A stretch of DNA of 64,000 nucleotides from Prosopocoilus inquinatus. Lineage: Eukaryota; Arthropoda; Insecta; Coleoptera; Lucanidae. The first letter of the stretch is position 1. Each line of letters opens with the position of its first letter. The DNA is taken from positions 15,210,501-15,274,500 of the forward strand of contig CM069877.1 of the NCBI GenBank assembly GCA_036172665.1. The letters are read 5' to 3'. The notes below the pieces were generated by a model. The model was not told the DNA's origin, ran no database searches, and saw nothing but the letters and a program-made list of their open reading frames with translations. Below are positions 1-11,230 of the stretch, piece after piece. The position numbers and the translations under genes are program-made.

Positions 1-1235
1 TAAATTTGGAGGAGAAAAGTAAGACTGAATAACGCGACTCATTTTTTATCATTAAAAATGTTTTCATATTTATCAGTTGCATTTTAAAAAAATCAGATGT
101 TTTCTTAGAAAATTTCTCGAAAATTGAATTGATTAATTAATTTTTAAAAAACGGTGTTATTTAGTTTTATTTTTAAATTAAGAAATACTCCTCATAATTA
201 TCACTAATTTCTTTTTCGTCCTATTATTGCTGATTGTATTTAACATACACTAAAATCCCTTTGTTTTTTCTTTCCAAAAAAAGTTTCTTGAGCATTCAAT
301 TGAAAGTGTGTAATGCTTTTCGTTATTTTAAATGTTTGCAAAGCTTAGCTAAGAATTATTGTTTAAAAAGGTATTGAAAATAAACCCTAAAATAATTGAT
401 AATTTGAATAAGAAAAACATATTTTTTTATTTGAATTTGTTTATGATAATAGCATAACTGACTACTTCGAATTCGCACTCAGCGTCTTTGATTCCTTCCG
501 TGCACCCCGCCTTTAAGAAGCGCGAATTTTTATTACCTGCTTTTTAATTTGCCCCGGACTAAATAAACGTAAACGAAATATTTCTTCGATGTAAACAAAT
601 TCAGAATATCGTTAGAACTCCTCCCTTAATTGAGTCGAATAAAAGTTGTATCGAACTCAACAAATATTTCGCAAAATCGAAAGGGGCAATTACGTTTCGA
701 AATAACGAACCGACAAACTCACCGGAGTATTTAACGATGTCAAGAGAAAAACATTTAAGTCTTTGAAACAACACGGAAACGAAATTGTTCCTTTATAATG
801 AGGCGTAAATAAATATTTGTCTGTGTGCGCAAGCCAGGAATCCATAACCGTTGTTTTTTGGGCGAATAAATAAGGCGATTTGACATTAAACGAAAATCTT
901 TAATGAAGTAATTTATAAAGGGCTCTGGGGTATTGTAACACTTGGGTCTTCTCAAACCAGGGAAGGGGAAGGTCAAAGGGTCGAACTTAACAATCGAACT
1001 TATTCCAAGCAAACTAATTATGTTTTTTTCCGATACTAAATCATATTTCTTCCAGAAAATATTTTACTTCATGGCAGGGCATTTGATGCTGCTGAGGTGT
1101 TTCGTCGCTCCTAACAATCTCAAAAAATTCTGGAAAGATATCAGAATGTATTTATAAAATGTATATGAATAAGTAACGTTCGACCAATCTTGTAAATAAA
1201 TTATTACTTTTAATGTGTTCAGGTGTTATAAATAA
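1..1235. other. AT-rich intergenic DNA, nothing recognised
   Basis: Only short chance frames are present, none with a recognisable domain. No tRNA, rRNA or repeat structure was seen. The stretch from about 470 to 1000 is somewhat richer in GC and could be conserved non-coding DNA, but nothing in it allows a call. Confidence 0.5.
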
Positions 1236-1353
1236 TCCTGCGGTTTTGAACTTAATCGTAAACAACGTAAGCTATTATCGTCTGATTTAAAAATTTAAAT
1301 ATACAGATCATAATTACCTTACGTTGCTTACGATTGAGCTCAGAATTGCAGCA
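1236..1353. mobile_element. Small MITE with TAA target duplication (PIF/Harbinger type)
   Basis: About 35-bp imperfect terminal inverted repeats meet in the middle. The left end starts TCCTGCGGTTTTGAAC and the right end, reverse-complemented, starts TGCTGCAATTCTGAGC. Both continue into a shared AATCGTAA(A/G)CAACGTAAG. The element is flanked on both sides by TAA (1233-1235 and 1354-1356). A 3-bp TWA duplication is characteristic of PIF/Harbinger elements; the superfamily is inferred from that alone. There is no coding capacity. Confidence 0.6.
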
Positions 1354-1356
1354 TAA

Positions 1357-2560
1357 GGTTCACTCGTTATTCTTCATTAAAATAAAAATGAGCCGTTCGT
1401 CAAATATCGAAGGGTGAATAGTATTGCCCGAAGGGGTTGTGATAATTCCAACGAAAGAATCTCTGACCTATCTTTATTAAATCCCCCGAACGTAATGAGG
1501 GGTGAATCGAACTGTCACGTAAATAAGTTGCCCTTAATGTCAACCCCCCGCTCCGCGCCATAAACCTGTAAACCTTTGTTTATCTCTCCTTCATTTTTGA
1601 ACTTTCACTTTTATGTTGGTGATCGGTTTTTTGGGGGCAAAAAGAATTTTCCATAAAACAATTTCCTCCGTGTTTAAACGCTACAAGTGAAAGCTCTTAT
1701 GCCTTGATTTATGAATTCTTTCGCAAGTTTTGGTGGTTACATCCTCGCTTAGTTTCTTGGCGGGAAGTTTTAATAGCTAAAAGTCCGGAGGGAAGCGCAC
1801 ACTCACACTTTCATATTGCAGGAACAATTTTGGGGGGTGATTCGGAAACACTTTCAGGCAGGAACTTTGTCTATCTCCGTTGTAAGAAATAGCTGAGAGA
1901 GGAAAGATGGCCTCGATCTAAATTGTGGCGACTTATATTTCAAATTTAGCGAAATTTCGCTCGGAGTACGGTGTAAGCAGTTCCTTCCGAGCCGAATGAA
2001 ATTCAGTTATGTAAAAAAAATCGAAGACAACGAACCCTGCACGTCCTTTACATCATTTACAAAATTACAGCAACTTTGTACTAAGTCACCATTTCGTTTA
2101 GGTAACTCAAACCACTGTGATGTATAAAACCAGGTCAGTTATATCCAATCTCAGGACGTTTGTATGGATATTCACGATCACTTCGTCTCCTGAATGCGAT
2201 GAATACGCGGTAACAAATGCATAGTACGGGATCGGGATACCGCTTGCCTAACGTTTACCTAACGTGCCGCTTATGAGAATGACATTGAGTTTCATACTTT
2301 CGTCCGATATTTAGTTATATCAATGCCCCCACGAGGTTGCGCCTGCTCTTGGGTGATTTGTTTTTATTCCTCCTCGATCGAGTCCTGCGACGAGGTCTTA
2401 CTACGAGTCTGTTGCTCCATTCCACATTCCACGCTCCCTGTTATGTGGGGATTAATTGATCGGTTTTTCTTGCCCCCTGCTGAACTTAAAAGTGTTCCTT
2501 GTAGCATATTTTCAGTATCGCGGGAACTTCTTGAGATCGTATAAAAACTGATCTGAAATT
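1357..2560. other. Intergenic DNA, nothing recognised
   Basis: Short frames (for example 1704-1892 and 2323-2544) show no family motif and no neighbour support. I see no gene here. Confidence 0.45.
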
Positions 2561-2587
2561 TTGTTTAAAATAAAAAAAAACTGCGGA

Positions 2588-3107
2588 ATGCACAGCGGTG
2601 GTATGGATAGAAATGAGGAAGGAGAGTCAACAGATGAAAACAAAAGAAAAAGATCTTACGAGATTCTTGCCAAAAGCAAAAAAAAAACAAAGAGGTCGCC
2701 AGAAAAAAATGTAAACACCAAGACTGACAAATTAACTAAAATGATGGAAGATATGATAACTGAAATGAAAATGGCAAGGCAAGAACAAGATGAAATCAAG
2801 CAAGAAATCACAAAATTAAAAGAAGAGAACAATATTTTGAGGAAGGAAGTATGTGAGTTAAAATAGAAAATACGGAAACGAAGCAAATGAGGATATCCAA
2901 ATAATTGAAAAACTCGAAAGAGATAAACGGAGAAACAATATAATAATTACAGGACTGACTACTGATGTTAATAACGGAGCGGAAATTAAAGAAAATACTG
3001 TGTCTTTCATTAAACAATACCTGGGATTGGAAATTAAATTAAACAATGCGTTTAGACTTGGAGTAAATACATGTTTGATTGAAGTAGGAAGCTTATCTTA
3101 TACTCAG
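2588..3107 (+). pseudogene. RTE ORF1-like protein, broken
   Basis: The first part (2588-2866) encodes a lysine/glutamate-rich segment with a heptad-like coiled coil, ending in a stop. The reading then continues in another frame from about 2889 to 3107. That second part, with IIITGL and RLGVNTCLIEV, aligns by eye with the ORF1 of the second copy (FIGQHSGVKMQV and KLGEKICLIVL near 62145-62230). Proteins of this kind bind the element RNA; that role is inferred from position. The pogo insertion truncates it at 3109, and its C-terminal block (INDDLTKAERG in copy 2) is missing here. Confidence 0.5.
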
Positions 3108-3292
3108 AACAGTTATTGGCCTCCCTGGCCAATAACTCTCTTACCGTAGATTTTACATTTTTCTGGTTTTTCTAAAAAAAATGTTTGAGATTTTACTTTT
3201 AATTAAGCTTTTTATGGTTCACTTAAATTCAGCTTTAAACAGTTGTTGTCCGGAGGCCAACTACTATATTACATATTACTATTTTTTTCAGA

Positions 3293-4454
3293 ATGCCTAA
3301 AGTTTTTCAAGAGTCTAAATACAAAAAGAAATACACTAATGAGGCTATTGATAAAGCAATCGAAACAGTTAAAAATGGAATGGGTCAACGTGAAGCTGCA
3401 GCCACCTATGGAGTACCGAGAGCTACAATTCAATTTAGATTGAGTGATCGATTTAAGAAAACTTCTCATGGCCCAATGCCGGTTGTCACAAATAAAGAGG
3501 AAAATTTATCATGTTTCCGTGTCGAAAGGTTTTCCAAGAAGAAAAGAAAATATTCAGGAATCAGTCATTCAGGAATTTCTTGAAGCAGTACTCCAAAAAA
3601 ATCCGTTTGTGGATAGTCATCCGGGTGATGGCTGTTACAAGGTTTTCCTGCAATGTCATCCTAATGTTAGCCTTCGCACACCGGAAAGTGTGACAGCTGC
3701 GAGTTCTACAGTCTCTGAAGATGACATTAAAAGTGGTTCAAGAACACTGAAAATCATCTTACCAAAAAGGGTACAGAGACATCTTAGATGATCCATTTAG
3801 AATTTTTAACGGGGACGAAACCTGTTTCATGTTGTGTCCTAAAAATAAAAGAGTTTTAGCTCCACAAGGGGTTAAAAATATATATGAGATTGAACATAAT
3901 CCCAAGACCAACCTGACAGTTATGTTCACGTTTTCTGCCTCTGGGCACATTATACCTCCGATGATTATCTACCCTTACAAGCGATTACCCCAAGAAATCG
4001 CTAAATCGGTTCCTGATACCTGGGGAATTGATTGCAGTGACAGCGGTTGGATGAAAGCAACTGTATTTTATTTTATGTATGTATAAAAAATATTTTGCAT
4101 ACAGTTATCATACGTCTAAATATCACATTCCCAGTCATTCTGTTCGTTGACGGGCAAACAACACATTTGACTATCAGTGTAAACGAACTTTGCACGTCTC
4201 TCGGAATAATTATGAAAGCACTCTATCCAAATTCAACTGAAGTTCTTCAACCGGCAGACGTTTCGGCATTTCGCCCTCTCAAAAGTGCCTGGAAAACTGC
4301 CGTTTCGAGTTTTAGAAGGAGCCATCCAGACGAGGTTCTCGCCAAAGAAAAATTCCCCCATATCTTAAATATTGCAGTTGATACATTAAAACCAGAGACA
4401 ATTATAAATGGATTTAAAGCATGTAGCTCTAACCATGGAACTCTAATGCAATAG
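3293..4454 (+). pseudogene. pogo/Tigger-type transposase, frameshifted
   Basis: The N-terminal Psq/CENP-B-like helix-turn-helix is visible at 3293-3470 (KKYTNEAIDKAIETV and QREAAATYGVPRATI). The next frame (3505-3735) has the CENP-B-type linker NPFVDSHPGDG. The DDE_1 catalytic domain follows from about 3795: FNGDETCFML carries the first Asp, LFVDGQTTH the second and LQPADVSAFRPLK the third, with 35 residues between the last two (DD35D). Frameshifts near 3510, 3735 and 3775 and stops near 4085 break it, so no functional enzyme is expected. In an intact relative this protein cuts and pastes the element at TA sites. Confidence 0.75.
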
Positions 4455-5630
4455 ACTATTCCAAATGTCTCGGTAAGAAAAGTAATAACGAACGGGATAC
4501 AACATCTCTTACTTCAACTGATAACGCGTTCAGCAATCACAAATCATCATTTGATCTGGAACAGTTTAAAATGATAGTCGGTGAAGAGAATATTAGGAAG
4601 TTTGACGAATATCAGTTTGTTGGGCGTGACGATTCCAATAAGTATGTCCATGTTGTACCAGATATATAACCAAATTAAAAGCGATCGCGAATTTAATCGT
4701 TACTGTGATCAAAATTCAGATGATCCAAATATCAATTTGACCAAAACGGATAAAGGACTTTTGTTACAGAACATTGATACAGGAAGCACCCCTATTCTGT
4801 TTCTTGAGGAACCATATGAACATACATTCTTTACTGTGAGGGACGATGAGTATCTTGAAAAAATTCTTATGCTAAAAACAATTCTTTTCCTGACACTGTG
4901 AACCAGACAGTCACTGATAATAAAATCAGAGAAGATCCTTACGATGAAACGATAAATCGGTGTTAGCTTACTTTTCCAAATGTTCCAGAGAGAAAAGAAA
5001 AAAGAAGATAACTGAGTAAGTTTCATTTGTAATAAAATTACAGACTGGAAAAAAGCAAATATTGAGAAGAATATTAAGAAAACGCAAAGAAAGAACCAGA
5101 AGTGCAAAAAGAAAAGCGGAAGATTGCATGAGTAGAAATGAAGCAACAAAAGGAAATGGAGAAAGAAAAGAAAAAACTAAAAGAAACATGCAGACATAGA
5201 AAAGACACAGGAAAAACAAAAATTAAGATCATTGAAAAGGATATAAAACAGGAACAGATGTAAAAAATAACAACAGTGACGGGAACAATTCTGCAATCAT
5301 GGAGGATGAAATGATGAAGACAACCAGTATTTGTCATATTTCACAAAAAGACTTAACGCAGTTGATATCGCTAAAAAAACCGGATATATTCTTGTGATGA
5401 TACAGCTGGAAAAATAAACTTGTTATCCAACATATTAATAAAAAGTGCGATAGAATACAGTTTCACGAATCCCAAAATTTATACAGGATTATGCTGCTTC
5501 ATTTGCGTGAAAAATATTTCATGCAGTCACATTGGAATTAAATATGATGCATGTCTAAGAACGTACCATATAACATGTTTACTAAAATACGACGCCAATA
5601 GATATAAAACCAAATTTGCGGGTCCTTAAG
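4455..5630 (+). pseudogene. C-terminal part of the pogo-like transposase, degenerate
   Basis: After the catalytic domain several lysine/glutamate-rich pieces follow in shifting frames. A cysteine/histidine-rich tail (5460-5628) has CCFIC, SCSHIG, ACLRTYHITC. Some insect pogo-derived proteins end in a PHD-like zinc motif that binds a histone tail or other protein, and the C/H spacing here would fit a decayed version. This is inference from residue pattern only. No intact frame exceeds 110 codons. Confidence 0.35.
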
Positions 5631-6079
5631 GTGAGAAAAAAATTAACAAATAATTATAATGTATCGATTTGTTTTGTTTCGTTCAAGGCATATTGAATAA
5701 TTTACCGTTTTGTTTTGTTTAATAAATATTGAATACAAAAATAACCATGATTCACACAAAAAAATAATTATAAATTTCACAATGAGCTGGCCAACGATTG
5801 TCTTGAAAGTGGCCAGTAATTATGACAAATGGGCCAACAACAGTAATAATCTTCATTTAGTAGCAATACTTTTTATTTTTAGCACAAAGAGCATTTATAC
5901 ACCATTTCCAATACGACATACCTAACTATATCATTTTGCCAACTAAATGGACACTTTGTTCAAGAAATATGTGTAATGTGTTATAAATGCATGAATAAAT
6001 GTGAATATACCCTCCTTAAGTGGCCAATAACTATACCAGTTACCCTACTGAGAATTGGAATGAAGACAAGAAATGTTTA

Positions 6080-6574
6080 AAATATAGGAGCCTGGAATGT
6101 GCAAGGAATTTACGAAGAAGGCGCGATTTTGAATTTAGTAAATACAATAAAGAAATATAAGATCGATATTCCAGCAATTCAGGAGACACATATACGAAGA
6201 TAATAAAAGTAGAACATTATATATTTTTTGCAAGTGAGGTTAGCACGAGAAAATACGGAGTAGGCTTTTTGGTAATTTCAGAAATTCAGGAAAGAGTTAC
6301 CAGATTCTCTCCACTGTCAGATGGAATGTGTAGTCTTGAAGTTAAAGACAATGTGTACGCGCCTACAGAGGAGAAGGACGATGAAAATATGGATGAATTT
6401 TACGAAGCATTGGGAAAAACATACAGTTCGATGAAGAATCGATCAGTAAAGATAGCTTTTGGAGATTTAAATTCCAAGGTTGGAAACGAACAGATTTATA
6501 AGTATGTTACCCCAGGGGAAAACAAACATCAACATAGTAATGACAACGGGAAAAGGATAATAGAATTTGCATAA
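6080..6574 (+). pseudogene. RTE endonuclease domain, broken
   Basis: Pieces of an exonuclease-endonuclease-phosphatase (APE-type) domain are visible. NIGAWNVQG at about 6081 is the typical start. AIQETHI near 6175 holds the catalytic Glu. YGVGFLV follows, and then VYAPTEEK leads to FGDLNSKVGNE, which holds a catalytic Asp. The frame then closes at 6574. In an intact element this enzyme nicks target DNA to prime reverse transcription. Frameshifts near 6200 and a stop at 6572 inactivate it. The same motifs recur at 63080-63760 in the second RTE copy. Confidence 0.65.
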
Positions 6575-7336
6575 GAAAAGCAAATGCAGATCGTAAGTAC
6601 CAAATTCAAAAGAAAGGAAAGTAACATGGACCTCATCGTACGAATCAAATTGACCACGTACTAATAGATGAGTGCCATAAAAATCTGATCACAAATGTGA
6701 AAAAATGTAGAAGTGGTCAACTTGGACCATTTTTTGGTCAAAATTAATTTAAAGGTGAGAAAACAAATAACGTCAAAAAAACGACAAAGGAAGAAGGCAA
6801 AATCAAGTTTACAGGAATTTCAGCAACCAGAAGTACGAGTACAGTTTAAATAAAAAAAAGTAATAGATATCGCGAACAGAGAAAGTTTCAGGGAACACGA
6901 TAACGTAGAAAAGGACTGGGAGAGGATAGAACAAATAATGAAAGAAGCAACAAAAAAGTCAAGCCTAAACAAGAAGACAACTAAGAGAGAGAGTTGGTTT
7001 GATGAAGAATATCGAAAAGGAATAGAAAAAAATATATGTTGAGGAATAAAGCGCTGCAAATAAAAGAAGATGAAGATCGTGTAGAGTATCAAGGTAAAGA
7101 AGGATTGCAGAAGGAAGGATAAAGAAGAAAAAGAAAGACAACAATAAGAAGAGGAGCTATCCAAATCGAATGATATACATTAAAAATAAAGAAGGGAATT
7201 GAATAGGAAAATAAGAGAAAATAAGAGAAAGACGTAGTTTTAGTAAAGTCTTAAATGACGACAGAAAGCAACGAAGAGGACATACTGGTAGTAAGGAATA
7301 TTGGAGAACAAACTGTATTAGAAAAATCCATAATAG

Positions 7337-7362
7337 AGTTAGTTAGTTAGTTAGTTAGTTAG
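7337..7362. repeat. (AGTT)n microsatellite
   Basis: About six and a half uninterrupted copies of AGTT lie within the decayed RTE element. The unit is not the insect telomere repeat TTAGG. Confidence 0.8.
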
Positions 7363-7499
7363 AATCAGTAATAAAAGCTCGGATAGGAACTTGCAAGAAA
7401 GCTCGGGTAGGAACGGTATAGCAGTATAGAAGTTAAAATATGGAAGAGCATGGTTAACAGAAAAATTCCATCACCTAGTAGGAATAATTGGGGACCAAT

Positions 7500-7840
7500 A
7501 GAAAATGCCTAAAATTTGGGAAGAAGCTACGATCACACCGATATATAAAAAAAGGCGACATAACAGAATGTAATAACTACCGAAGAATCTCTCTCTTGGA
7601 CGTGTCGTATAAAGTTTTGTCAATTCTGATAAATAATTAATAGAAAAGGGGATTTGATGTAGAAAACCCATCAGGTCATTGCTTATGCGGACGATGTAGC
7701 TCTCATAGCCAGAAGCGAAAAAGAACTACAAGACGTGGCAAGAAGAGTGATAGAGGCAGCAGAGGGAATTGGACTCCAAGTTAATCAACAAAAAAGTAAA
7801 TGCATGAAAATTGGACCACCAGGAGCAACAAAAATTTAAG
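7500..7840 (+). pseudogene. RTE reverse transcriptase scraps
   Basis: The first scrap (about 7505-7625) reads KIWEEATITPIYKKGD then NNYRRISLLDVSYKV, the RT fingers region. The second (about 7676-7838) contains AYADDVALIARSEKEL and NQQKSKCMKIG, the catalytic YADD box and the following block. The region between, which should carry the first catalytic Asp and the VPQG motif, is absent, so a deletion of several hundred bases joins the two. It cannot be active. Confidence 0.65.
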
Positions 7841-8024
7841 AAAAGAAAACAGAATTTGAAAAGAATTTCTGTATTTGTGAATCCCAATAGCAAAACAGTG
7901 TCAGGAAGATGAAGAAATTGACGAAAGGCTGATGAAGGGAAATAGAAGCGCAGGACGTCTCATGAGAGATTACTGCGATGGGAAAGGAGGATCTTGAAGA
8001 GAATATTAGGAGGGAAAAAGACCG

Positions 8025-8363
8025 AAAGTGGACATGAAAGACGATCTAATGAAGAGGTTTATGAAATGTTCAGTGGGGCAAGGACTACCTGATGTGATTC
8101 GAAAGAAACGATTGCAGTGGTTTGGTCATTTGCAGAGAATGAATGAAGATAGAATAGTCAAGAAAATAGCAGGGAAACATCCATGTGGCAAGAGAAAGAA
8201 GGGAAGACCAAAGATAAGACGGACGGAGATGGTGACGTCGGACTTGGAAGGGCGTAAAGAATTGCGAAGAAAAAACCAAAAATGGACAGCAGTGGGAAGA
8301 AGTGACAAAGCTATGGGCCTAAATGGCCCGTCAACAGCGTTATACAGTGTATCCCAAAAATAA
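8025..8363 (+). pseudogene. RTE ORF2 C-terminal domain
   Basis: An open frame carries VIRKKRLQWFGHLQRM, then GKRKKGRPKIRRTEMV and a basic tail. This block is typical of the extreme C-terminus of insect RTE-like polyproteins. The frame runs to 8363, but the last residues are supplied by the MITE end that starts at 8341. Confidence 0.65.
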
Positions 8364-9422
8364 GGGATAAATTCTATAAAATGGTTAAGAAAATTTTAAT
8401 GCTAAATACAACAAATATTTTTTTTTCAAAATCGCTTGATAAATAGCTAAGATATTCAGAATCAGAAAAATATATTAAAATAAAAGAGGAATTTTCGAGC
8501 AGGCATTATTACATAATAATAATAATACTCTTTATTTCAAAGCAGTATTGTAACAGTTAATTACAAACTGCCTGAAAACGTTAAATACCTATAAACAAAA
8601 ATTTAAATTTAAACTAAAACAAAATTAAACAATAACGAGAGAAAAAATAATAGCAATAAATTAAATAAAGCAATAAAAATAATAATAATGATACACAAAA
8701 GGTACAGAAAGTCATGACAATTTTACAGGATATACATATATACACATTTTTATTTCAATATCTGTTTTCTAGATATTGGAAGTAATCCGTTAATGTGTAG
8801 GGTTCTCAATTTTTCAAAAGTACAAATAACGCTTTTTTAAACTGTTGGTGATTTTCTAATGTTTTCAGCTGTCCTGGTAGGCAATTGTAAACTTTCATGC
8901 ACCGTGTTCTGATTTAACAAGTCTATGGTGAGGATACAGATAGATGTCGTTTTTTCTGGTGGTGTAGTTGTTGATACGTGAATTTTGGTGTAATAAAAAG
9001 TACTGTCTGTTTTTTCTTAAATAAACTAAACAGATAGATATATAGTTAGTAGATATATAGTCCATACACTGTTAATAGATTATTTGATTGAAACACTCTG
9101 CGGCACGATTAATTCATTGGAATTTTATTCATCGTCCTTATTGCTTTCTTTTACAACACAAACACTTTATTAATTTCAGAGCTTCTACCCCAAAAAATTA
9201 TGCCATATTGGCATAGGGAATAGAAGTTGGCATAGTACACTGTCTGAAGTACCGATGTACTGGTGTGGTAACTGAGAGTTCTAATAGCGAAGCACACCGA
9301 AGGTTTTTTGCAAAGAGAGTTAATGTGGCAATTCCAGCGTAGGTTTTCTTCAAGGTGAATGCCTAAGTATTTAGCATTTTTTGTGACTGCTACTGTATTT
9401 CCATTAAGACGAATTTCTTCAA

Positions 9423-10202
9423 CTATCTCTTCTTGGCACTGCGGTTGAAATAAAATAGAGTTTTTGCTTTATTAAGAACGAGTCCGTTGCAGTTGTACCA
9501 ATTTTCTGCTTTGTCCATTATTTCAGAGCCACGTTGTAATATCTCCATGAAATTCTTTCCGGTAATTATTATACTTGCATTGTCTGCGTAATTAAAAACA
9601 TTACATCCATCCGTTTTTAATGCAGTTTGTAAATCATTTAAATACAGGATAAATAGCAGTGGTCCTAAAATACTCCCTTGTGGCACTCCAAGAGTAACAC
9701 TTCGTAAAGAAGATTCTTGAATTCCATTAGAATTATGAATAATTACCTTTTGAACTCTATTGGACAAGTAAGATTTCAGCCATTGCAGAGCGATGCCTCT
9801 TATTCCAAATTTTACCAATTCTTCCAACAAAATGTCATGGTTTATTGTATGAAATGCTTTTGGTAGATCGAGGAAAAACCACATGCGATATTCTTTTCTT
9901 CCCAGCAATTCAAAATTTCATTAGTGAAAAAAAATTGCAGTCCCAGTATATTTGTTCTCGATGAAACCATGTTGATGTTGATTCCACTGTTCGCATACTG
10001 AAATGAAATTTGTTATTCTGGAATGCGCCACATATTGAAAAATTTTTGAGAAACTAGGCAGCAAACTTATAGGTCTATAGTTAGTTAATACATCTTTATC
10101 CCCTTTTTTATAAACTGGTTTCACTAACGCAATTTTTAGTTTATCCGGAAATATGCCACTTTCCAGAAACAAATTAATTATTTTGCAAAGCGACTTCACC
10201 AG
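9423..10202 (-). pseudogene. Reverse transcriptase of LINE A, dead
   Basis: Two frames separated by a frameshift near 9910 are visible. The upstream one (9921-10199) has KPVYKKGDKDVLTNYRPISL and QHGFIENKYTG. The downstream one (9423-9908) has FFLDLPKAFHTINH, where the catalytic Asp of AFDT is replaced by His. It also has LGVPQGSILGPLLFILYLND and NYADNASI, where the second Asp of YADD is Asn. Two catalytic positions are lost as well as the frame. The N-terminal continuation lies on the other side of the hAT insertion, at 11239-11394. Confidence 0.75.
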
Positions 10203-11230
10203 CAGTGTTGTTAAAGATACATTTCTAATAGTATCTAGATACAGATGCAGATACTTTCACAAATATGTATCTAGATGCAGATACAGATACTTTTTCCGGA
10301 AAATATCTAGATACAGATACAGATACAAAAAAAGTATCTGCAGTTTATCAAGATACTTGCAAGTCTAAAATTCAATAACCTATGCAGTAGTGGAGGTACG
10401 GTATTATTTGCGATTTGCGAAGTTTTCGTATGAATATGTGAATAATGTACACATTAAAATCTGTGATAATTTTCACAATTTTTTTCAGCAGTATGTCTTT
10501 TTAAATAGAAAATTTATCTTTGTAATTAAGTTGATCAATAAGCTGATAATTAATTACCTGGTTTTGTATGAAACCAAGTTAAGTCAACAGCAAGCATGGC
10601 CGCCTTGCATGGGGGACTCATTAGGAGCAAATCCCGCTTCAATTTGTCTATCCTACTGCAATGTTAGGTCAAAAAGCGATAGTAAGATGTCGCTATTTTA
10701 TATATAAAATATAGTTATCAATAGAAATGACTACTTCCGTATCAGACAAGTTAAATGTCAAATGAATCTAAGATCCTTAGTTGCAACCTTGTTGTAGCTA
10801 AGAGAGCGTTCCCATAATCAAGAAAAGTTGGTAAAATCAACAATACAGTGTTTTTCTTTTGATTTTCTCCTCTTGTCAATTATCTTTCCCAATTTTTTAA
10901 ATAATTTTCAAGTGTCTGAACTATCAAATCGCATTTTAAATAGAACAGTCAGTTGACAAACTGGAAAACATAATTAACAAGAGGGGAAAATCAAAAGAAA
11001 GAGACTGTAAAATCGGAGGTTGCATTTCCGCCAAGGTCTGCTGTTTTTATGGAAGTTCAAAATGTATCTAAAATGTATCTTAGTATCTCAAATGAATAGA
11101 TACACTGTAATTGTATCTAGATGCAGATACAGTTACATTTTTTAGTAGTATCTGAGATATGTATCTAGATACTCAAAAAGTATTTAGATACTGTATCTGG
11201 ATACTTGCATCTAGATACTTAACAACACTA
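10203..11230. mobile_element. Non-autonomous hAT-type element, perfect 8-bp target duplication
   Basis: The ends CAGTGTTGTTAAAG and (complement) TAGTGTTGTTAAG have hAT-like termini and are flanked by the same 8 bp, ttcaccag, at 10195-10202 and 11231-11238. Both subterminal zones are packed with GATACAG/GTATCTAG repeats, probably transposase-binding arrays. The interior holds a copy of the FB repeat module (10583-10704) and an inverted repeat around 10855-11000 (cttttgattttctcctcttg and its complement). No transposase is present. Confidence 0.8.
10583..10704 (+). repeat. FB repeat, copy 1 (tail module only)
   Basis: It matches the tail module of the FB family found at 31890, 44070 and 57510, including CAAGCATGGCCGCCTTGCA and GTTAGGTCAAAAAGCGAT. 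The ribozyme part is absent. It lies inside the hAT-type element at 10203-11230. Confidence 0.75.

Larger units (their letters stand above)
3110..6033 (+). mobile_element. pogo-like DNA transposon inserted in the RTE LINE
   Basis: Terminal inverted repeats agttattggcc (3111-3121) and its complement (6022-6032) bound a transposase relic with a DDE_1 domain. Extra copies of a TGGCCAA-type motif lie just inside both ends: near 3126 and 3260 on the left, and near 5788, 5812 and 5832 on the right. Pogo elements normally duplicate TA; the right flank reads ATA but the left has AC, so the duplication is lost or mutated. The whole element sits inside ORF1 of the RTE LINE and is therefore younger than it. 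Confidence 0.65.
2561..8340 (+). mobile_element. RTE-type LINE, copy 1, decayed and split by a pogo-like transposon
   Basis: Non-LTR retrotransposon remnant in sense orientation. In order it holds an ORF1 piece with a charged coiled coil (2588-3107), a DNA transposon insertion (3110-6033), an apurinic-type endonuclease (6080-6574), reverse transcriptase scraps ending in a YADD box (7500-7840), and a C-terminal block with the IRKKRLQWFGHLQRM signature (8025-8340). The order matches the second copy at 61730-64000, and both resemble the insect RTE group often labelled craniofacial development protein 2-like. Much of the reverse transcriptase core is deleted, including the VPQG block. It ends where a MITE terminus begins at 8341. 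Confidence 0.7.

Noticed and set aside
4709..5337. Minus-strand hydrophobic frames within the pogo element
   Set aside because: They are antisense shadows of the lysine-rich C-terminal part of the transposase relic.
7337..7362. Interstitial telomeric repeat
   Set aside because: The unit is AGTT, four bases, not the five-base TTAGG.
10203..11230. CRISPR-like array from the repeated GATACAG units
   Set aside because: Units are short, adjacent and in both orientations, with no regular spacers; they lie at the ends of a hAT-type element in a eukaryotic genome.
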